From Toxoplasma gondii ME49 (taxonomy: Eukaryota; Apicomplexa; Conoidasida; Eucoccidiorida; Sarcocystidae): a stretch of DNA of 64,000 nt. The position numbers were made by a program, and so were the translations under genes. Positions within the stretch are counted from its first letter, which is position 1, and every line of letters begins with the position of its first letter. This document shows, piece after piece, positions 57,601-64,000 of the stretch. Under the pieces are notes generated by a model, which ran no database searches, was not told the DNA's origin, and worked only from the letters and a program-made list of their open reading frames with translations. The stretch lies in contig NC_031474.1 of NCBI RefSeq assembly GCF_000006565.2, positions 1,426,001-1,490,000 of the forward strand, given 5' to 3'.

Positions 57601-60523
57601 CTGTTTTGCCGGCTGCCTTACAATCTCCCATCGTGTCCGAGGACCACCCTTGATGATGGTGAACGCCAAGTTGATTGCGTAGACGACGAACATGGCGAAC
57701 CATTTCTGATGCAAAACAGGGAACAGGGAAACATGAACAGTATACTCGACCCAGGGTCACGGCAAATGTGCGCTGTCTCCCCCACCGCATTGTCACTCTT
57801 CGGCAAACGCCTGTGCTTTTCCCCGCATTGGTCGTTTCTGCTGTCAACCTGTCTCCTCCCTTGCCTGTTTTGTCTTTCTGTTGTCGTCTCACACGTTCAC
57901 GTAGCCACTTACGATAGGACTGTGGCCACGAAGGGCATAGCGCAGCGATTGAGGGAAAGGGAGTCGCACGGCACCTGGAGAGGAATCGGCAAAACCTGAT
58001 CCTTTCTCTTCTTCACTTGATTTAGGGTCCGCTGAAAAAAGAGAAAGACGTATGCAGAATGAGCCGTCTTCCCGCGCTCAAGAAGACACGCCTGTTGACG
58101 TCTTCGCGACAACCGATTCCCAGTCTTGTCTTCGCACACAGCAGCTTCCAATGAGAAAAGTACACACTCGTACCTGCTTGATCTCTCATCTACCGCGTAG
58201 TGTTAGCCCAAATGCGTACATCCACACACACATGTATTTTGCTATTCATGCATGTATCTGCGGTCGGTATCGTTTGTACGAGTATACCACGTAACCAAAA
58301 GAGCTTTAGAGGACGTTGCGAGCTGCGACCAGCATGCATGAAAGTGTATGTGTATGCTGAAGAAGGACGAAGTCAGAGTGGCTTGGAAAGCGGGTTCTTC
58401 AAATTATCAACGTCTCACGACAAGGCGTAGTGATGCGGTATTCGGATCCCTCAGAGGCGCCGTGGTGGGGACTGGCGTCAGCGGCAGCTTGCACGGTTTC
58501 GCCTTGCTCTTTGTCTTCCGCACCGTTCGCGGCGTGTGAGTTGATTTCTCGCTTCGCCTTGAGTCTTTCAGCATCCCCGTCGCTGTTTTCGGTTTCGCTC
58601 TGCGTCACAGTCACCAACTCGAGGTCACGTTTCGCTGCTCCCGGCTTTTCTACGCCTCTCCCTTCCAGCGTTTCATTATCGGCGGTCGCCGCCGGCTCTG
58701 CATCGGCACTTAGGCAGGGGCCTCGTGGGTCTGAGCCAGACTTCACGTTATCACCAGCGACCCTGCTACGCCTTGCTCGCTCTTCCTCCTGCTCCTCTTC
58801 CTCCAAAGCCTCGCACAGACTCCCGCTGCGCTGCTCTAGCTGTTTCCGCGCCGCCGCACCTTCGTGCTTCAGCCGCATCATTTGCCGGAAAGTCTTGTAC
58901 GCCGTCGCGAAAAGAAGAACCACCAACAACGCCATGATCAGATACACCGGCCAGCACCTGTTGATTACCAAGCCAAAAGTCGCCCCTGCAATTTGCATCG
59001 GGCCCATGAGCAAAACCTGAACGTACACGCGCACACGCACAGAGCTTCTAGATGAGCATAAGAAGAGCTATCTCACACGCAACATAAATCGTATATGGTA
59101 GATTAGCTACTACCCCTTATACCCAACTGAATTGGTATCCATTTGCATGCTCTGTAGTAAGAGACACGCGTCTCACGGGGACATGAAACGCAGAGAGTCG
59201 ATGCGATCACTTCCTACTCCACTTTTATCGACCGTCACCACTGCTGCCACATGCGTAGGCCGCGGGAACATGCCTCGAGCCCAACACTCGTCCCTCGAGG
59301 TGGGAAACCAGCGTACACATACGCCCGTAATATATGTGCACAGACTAACACATATGTGCTTGAATTTGCATTATCACGTATCGCGGTTATAAGGAAAAAA
59401 ACTTCAGCGTGACAGGCAACTGTATTCGTCGCGGTGTATTTGGCTTGTTGATGAAGTGACGAGGAACGGACAGCTTCCTGGTCTTCTCTTGCGTACCAGG
59501 TCAAGGTCAATGGCTGGCCGATCCGCATACGGATGGCGGCGAAAGAGATTAAGAGAGGTGCCCGCAAGGGACCCGCCAAACATGAGAGCCTGGCTCGTCG
59601 CTGTGGCTTCGTACACAGTGAAGCCCATTACAAGAATCATGATAGGGACGTAGATAGCGCCGCCTGAATGCATGCGGAGACGAGTGGAGAGAAAAAACGC
59701 ATGCGCCGTCGAAGAAAAGCATCTCGAGAAACAAGGCGCGACAACAAGCGTGTAACGTCGGAAACGGAGAGAACACATTCGTCAAAAATACGGCAGGCGA
59801 CAAACATGGAGACGACAAACCAATGAGAGCAACGCCCAGAAGATGCGCGCTCGAAGAAAGGGATTCACAGAGCAAACGAATGGAAATCGGAACGAGAAAA
59901 CGCGGGAGAAAGCAGTCCGGAGACAAGGCCACAAAAGACTAGCAGAAAAACACAAAGTTTGCCTTGTCCGTCTGATGCATCCGTTTGCCTGCTGCCTCAT
60001 CGATATTCCGAGCAAACTACTCCAGTTCTATTTGTGCGTTCTTCCTCATTTTATGCTCGAGGTAGGGTTTCTCCCGTTTCCGAACTAGAGATAACTCACC
60101 TCCTGCACCCGCTGCGACAGCAATGATGCTCGCGATCCCGATGGCGAGGACGCCGACGACGTCCAGAGGATTAGCGAGGTCTGAAACGCTTTTTGCCTGC
60201 TTCTCCGAGTCTTCTGTAGCGCCTAATCGACGAGGAGCGAACAGAAGAGCTGTGTTCGGCGCTTCTTGGGGGTCCCCTCTGAGACCGAACAGCGGACGGT
60301 CTTCATGGCCAGCAGACGGCAGATCTAACACTGCGTCTGCAAAGAGCCACGGCGCGAAACTAGACGGTGCGACATACGGCGGGCAGGCAGGTGAAGATTC
60401 AGAGCAAGCGGGCTCGGAATGCGGAGACGGAAGAAAAGAAATAAGCGAAACTGCGGCAAGAACTGCAATGGTTACGGCTGTGGATGCCCACGAGGAAAAC
60501 GCGCGGACTCTGCGACTCCCCAT
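54687..60523 (-). CDS. TauE/SafE-family anion exporter-like membrane protein
   Basis: Nine exons (60523-60100, 59663-59497, 59016-58419, 58031-57913, 57705-57622, 57012-56784, 56202-55973, 55352-55274, 54754-54687) keep frame and give 665 aa. The TauE/SafE family (sulfite exporter, often annotated as anion or organosulfur permeases) has two homologous halves with Gly-rich motifs. Both are seen: AAGAGGGAIYVPIMI with ATATSQALMFGGSLAGTS in the first half, and GAGIIGIGGGLILGPFLL with TTSVNTTMILFTSSSAAA in the second. The N-terminus has a signal-like helix (about 11-32) and a hydrophilic stretch before the domain (from about 118). Between the halves lies an acidic Glu/Ser/Ala-rich loop of about 170 residues, absent from bacterial members. 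Substrate and membrane are unknown; sulfite, sulfoacetate or other anions are only family-level guesses. The last exon, ending GDPRDMSFKSPCY, is the least certain; it was chosen for its strong polypyrimidine acceptor. Confidence 0.85.
55058..55074. repeat. (AT)n microsatellite in an intron
   Basis: Short AT tract of about 17 bp in the last intron of the TauE/SafE-type gene. Confidence 0.85.
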
Positions 60524-61655
60524 TTTCCCGCGGGACACCCGTCTCTCTTGTGCGTGATTTTGCGAAGGACACAACTCGAGGAAAAACCAGGGTCGCCGGC
60601 ACCAAAGAGTGAACGGAAAAAAAGACTGGCGACTGCGATGTCGGGTCGGCGACTCGCCGTCTCCCCGTGGAGACGTTGGAGTATACACACACTCGGCAGA
60701 ACAAGCACTGCAGTGCTTCTCCATGGTTGAAAACAAAATACTGAGTGAATCAGCGCGGGACAACACGGGAAAACAAGGCTTTTAAAAAGGCCCAGGACAG
60801 GCCTTCCCCTTGGGTTGTCAAGCTTAGCCACGAGGACAACACAAAACCGAACGTGCTCCAGCTGCTTTGCTCTACGGGCAAATTCTCAAGAGTACTGACG
60901 ATGCGCCTCTGGAGATCCTGTCCTTTCCAGAATCTGGTTCAACGGAAAATTCTGTCCGCGGGGTTTACCGACTGGTGACCTTCCCGGGACACGGCGCGTA
61001 CATGGTCGAACTCCAGCGCGACCCTTGATTCTGCGATCTGGATATAAGGCAGATCGTCTTCACTTGTTGTCCAGTCAGTTACGACCGCTTAAAGCCAATA
61101 AGCAAACCGACGACTGGAACCGATAGCTGCTGAGCGTGTCGTGCGGAGCACAGGATTCCAATCAACAAGAGGGAGGAAACTGAGCTTGCAAAGAGCCCGT
61201 CTGCGATGCGAATGTGCAGATGTGGGTATTTGCGTCTCTGATAAAAGACGCACATTTACTCGGGATTTCTTCTTTCCAAAGTCGAAAAGCCAGGTGCGTG
61301 AAGTGCGGAATTAGGACGAGACAGCGGGCGATGTCGATCCAGAGGCAGTCGATGCATACCCCCTCGTGTCAACGAAATCCCTACTCCTTTTCACACGAAA
61401 AACACACGATCTCGCAACCCACTGCGACAGAAAGCGGGTTTCTCGAACGAGGAATCCAAAGAGAGACAACCAGCGGGCAAACCCCCAAAGTTTAACTCCT
61501 TTTGCCGTCGAGAAAAATCCACCCCGAAAGACAGGACTGCGGCGGGTCGTTTCGTCTTAGCCGACCACGCGAGTCGCTTGTGCCAGTGCGTTTCTTTTTA
61601 GTGACCGATCAGACCTGTTGATTTACTATGAAACAATTGGTTACCTCCCTTGAAT
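60524..61655. other. Region upstream of the TauE/SafE-type gene
   Basis: About 1.1 kb that should hold the transporter promoter and 5' untranslated region. No supported gene or clear promoter motif was seen. Confidence 0.45.
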
Positions 61656-63476
61656 TCAAGACGTGAACAAAAACTTGCTGCAACCCACATGGGCATTCCT
61701 CGCAAGGGTGCCAGCTGCTTCGTCCAAGCATGCCTTCAGCTTTTCGTAGATGGGGGCCGTCGATGGATAGGCAAGCCGCGCTGGGCATAGCAGAATCGGG
61801 ACGGCGACAAAGCGCGGAAAATCCTGAATTTCAGAAGACAGAACAGTGAAGACGAATGAGGACACACTTGCCTTTTTTCTGGGGAAGCAAGAAGTGTTTG
61901 TGCTACGAACCACAACTAAAGATCCTTTGGGAAAAACATGGTTGAGATCACCTGGCAATTTTGACGTAGAGAGAGACGGCAGGGGGATTTTTAATACAGC
62001 AGACACGCGTTGCACCGAACTTTTGAGATCAGGAAGTCACCCGAAGTGAGTTTTTGTGTCCTTCGCAGCGTTTAACCTTCTCTTGGTCAACCCGTGCGCA
62101 ATTTTGTGTTGTTCGGTACGTGTTTGGCTTCTGTAGGCAACGGCGCAGAGTTAGTTTTATTGTCCCTTTCCTGGGCGGTAACTCTGGTCTCGACAATGAA
62201 GTGTGCCAGTGACAGCGCGAGAGCTACACTTTTCAAGTTCTCGTCAAATTCTGCACGAAAACGACTAGGGAGCTGGCTCAGCTCACTCGGGTAGCTTCAT
62301 GGCCAGCAGAAGCCTCCCCTTATTGGATGTACCAGGCTAGGTATTGCAGATTTCAACGTCAAGGCTCTTTGAAGCTCTCAGGAGATTCTTCCAATGTGTT
62401 CTTGGCAATAGGAGTACCGCTCTTTCTATTGAGTTCTTTCGTACATTCGTATTTTTAAAGGAACTGTGTGGTCTCCTAACCTGGAGGAGGACAGAGGGCT
62501 CTATGCGTTTGGGTGAACATGCAGAGTTGGGAAACCACCAACACGTGACGATGAGGAAAAACCATCCCTGAAATAGCCACCTGCTCCGCTAGGTTTCGTG
62601 GGGACACGACGGTTTTTTGGAGTGTGTGTGTTACTACGCTTTACACACACCCAGGCACAAAATTGGTACGGTTTCCAAGCGCACTCTTTGTGCGCCAGAA
62701 AGCGCGGGGGTTTTCATTTTCTTGCTGGTTCCTGCGCCCCCTGCTTCGGAGGCCGAGCGGCGAACAGTTGAGACGACGGTGTCAACCGCATCTCGACAAC
62801 GTTATAAAGCGAACAGAACACGCATCTCTTGAGAAAACAGGTTAAATAGAGGCGGAAAACAACGGACGAATGTACCCACCCCGATGCCCCTTTCATTTCG
62901 TTCGCGAGACGGCAGTGCCAGTCGTACCAAACGTGCGTAACGCGTGAGCATACAGAATTCGCTACTCGATTCGCAGGGCGCTATCGAGACGCCCGCGCAT
63001 GCGAGGTTGAGAGGACTCCTAAAAAACAGATCTGTGCAAGATACACGTAAACTTTGACATGGAAATACCTCCACGTTGGCTCATCACTCTTTTATTATTG
63101 AACAAGATGAACGTACAAAGCGTTCATCCAGTTACTAAGCAGGTGCCAGGCCACCAAGAATCCGATCCGTATACTTCATATTCCATGCGCGCCGACAGAT
63201 AAATATGCGCGCCACCTCCTGTCTCTTCAAACGCAAATTGAAGGCAAGGAAGTAAGGATGCGCCAGTGCCGCTTTCGGAGTCATGTACCACGCTCACATC
63301 AGAAGGTACAGAAAAACACACATTCACGCACTGAAACTCTAGCGCACCCCCAACGACGGCCGGCGCTTCCACTCTCCAGCGTGTACATCTTTGACACATT
63401 GGGCTTCGCCACCTTTGAACAGAAGCACCTATCGCGAGAGTGAAAAGACGACGGCATGATGCCTTCTCGAGGCCAG
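61656..63476 (-). CDS. Candidate gene fragment: two possible exons, function unknown
   Basis: Two stretches look coding. Exon candidate 61823-61656 follows a good acceptor (CTTCTGAAATTCAG) and reads DFPRFVAVPILLCPARLA onward to CSKFLFTS and a TGA stop. Exon candidate 63476-63136 contains SDVSVVHDSESGTGAS, ETGGGAHIYLSARMEYEVYG and DSWWPGTCL, then a weak donor TTA/GTAACT. Both junctions are phase 0, so they can be joined, but the intron would be 1.3 kb and the donor is poor. Alternatively the upstream stretch ends at its own stop at 63124. No domain was recognised. Codon use is better than in the surrounding DNA, which is the main support. The gene may continue into the exon at the right edge. 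Confidence 0.3.
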
Positions 63477-63879
63477 CTGGTCACTGCGCAAACAGCCGCT
63501 GTGAAGTAGACTCCGAACCTATCCCGGGAATCCACTGAAAAAGGAAAATTGAATCCTCTCTGAAAAGACAGCTGGCCATTCGTGACTGAAAGAAATGCGG
63601 ATAAAGTGGCATCGCAAATCCGGATTCTGATCCAGAGGGCTCGACGCATTGGACAGACCCTCTTCCCTTCTTCATGCTTCGTCTCTGTTGTCTCCATTTT
63701 CTTCGATCTTTCCTTCTCCCCATGTGCTTTTGGCCTCTGTAGGTCACTTCCGTCTAATTCTTTGCCTTTTCAACTTCGCTCTTTCCCCCATTTTCTTTTC
63801 TCTCTCACGGGTTCCGTATCGCCCCCTCTCGTCTGACACGCCCTCTTTCCTCTTGACTTTTTCCGCTGCTGTTCACACG

Positions 63880-64000
63880 CTAAGCATGCTGCCTCTCCTC
63901 CGCCTCCTCTCCGACAACCCGACAGTGCCCGAACTTTGCTTGGTAGTCGCCGATGCCGTATTTCATGGCCTTCTCGTCCCAGTAGGCGACCGGCCGCCGC
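63880..64000 (-). CDS. Partial exon at the right edge, unknown protein
   Basis: The minus-strand frame entering from the right edge reads RRPVAYWDEKAMKYGIGDYQ, then AKFGHC, with strong G/C third-position bias: about 20 of the first 23 codons end in G or C. It continues to a TAG at 63880-63882, so this may be a last exon. A weak donor (CACT/GTCGGG, last exon base 63924) would give phase 1 and could join to the acceptor at 63476, making one gene with the downstream candidate exons. The + strand frame over the same bases has an ATG but lacks this codon bias and is taken as a shadow. The protein family was not recognised. Confidence 0.45.
   Translation of the reverse strand, partial: RRPVAYWDEKAMKYGIGDYQAKFGHCRVVGEEAEERQHA

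Noticed and set aside
58430..59020. 196-codon plus-strand frame
   Set aside because: Antisense shadow of the acidic-loop exon of the TauE/SafE-type gene.

Overview
The window is nuclear DNA of an apicomplexan, most likely Toxoplasma gondii or a close coccidian relative (Hammondia, Neospora). The reasons are many short GT-AG introns, G/C-rich third codon positions in exons, TGCATGC promoter motifs, long (TA)n tracts, and three recognisable housekeeping-type genes: a fructose-1,6-bisphosphatase (FBPase) homologue, an ELO fatty-acid elongase and ribosomal protein S12. From memory these three lie close together on T. gondii chromosome VIIa; that assignment was not checked. Gene models were built by hand. 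Each multi-exon model reported as solid keeps one open frame through every junction and sums to a multiple of three.

Layout. 1-623 (-): part of an acidic hydrophilic protein running off the left edge. 1556-1831 (+): a 91-aa protein with an MGC dual-acylation start. 4809-7953 (+): five-exon FBPase homologue whose catalytic motifs are eroded. 11210-13435 (+): single-exon 741-aa protein with four N-terminal membrane helices and a disordered tail. 16993-33115 (+): a 20-exon, 2607-aa secretory-pathway protein of unknown function, the dominant feature of the window. 34890-36693 (-): three-exon ELO elongase. 41654-42859 (+): RPS12, whose intron-exon 2 junction is duplicated. 44367-45730 (-): two-exon 331-aa protein with eight predicted membrane helices. 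47570-50738 (+): four-exon acidic protein with twelve TVFES repeats. 52406-52485 (+): tRNA-Leu(CAG). 54687-60523 (-): nine-exon TauE/SafE-type transporter with a long acidic central loop. 61656-64000 (-): uncertain exons at the right edge.

The genes do not form an operon. They are independent monocistronic units separated by 1-5 kb of apparently non-coding DNA. FBPase and ELO belong to carbohydrate and lipid metabolism and RPS12 to translation. The others look like parasite-specific membrane, secreted or cytoskeleton-like proteins.

Most interesting observations: the FBPase homologue has lost several metal- and substrate-binding residues; the RPS12 splice acceptor is duplicated with a premature stop behind the first copy; the twelve-repeat protein contains near-identical 84-bp units; and the giant secreted protein has a strong phase-1 intron bias and two very short exons.
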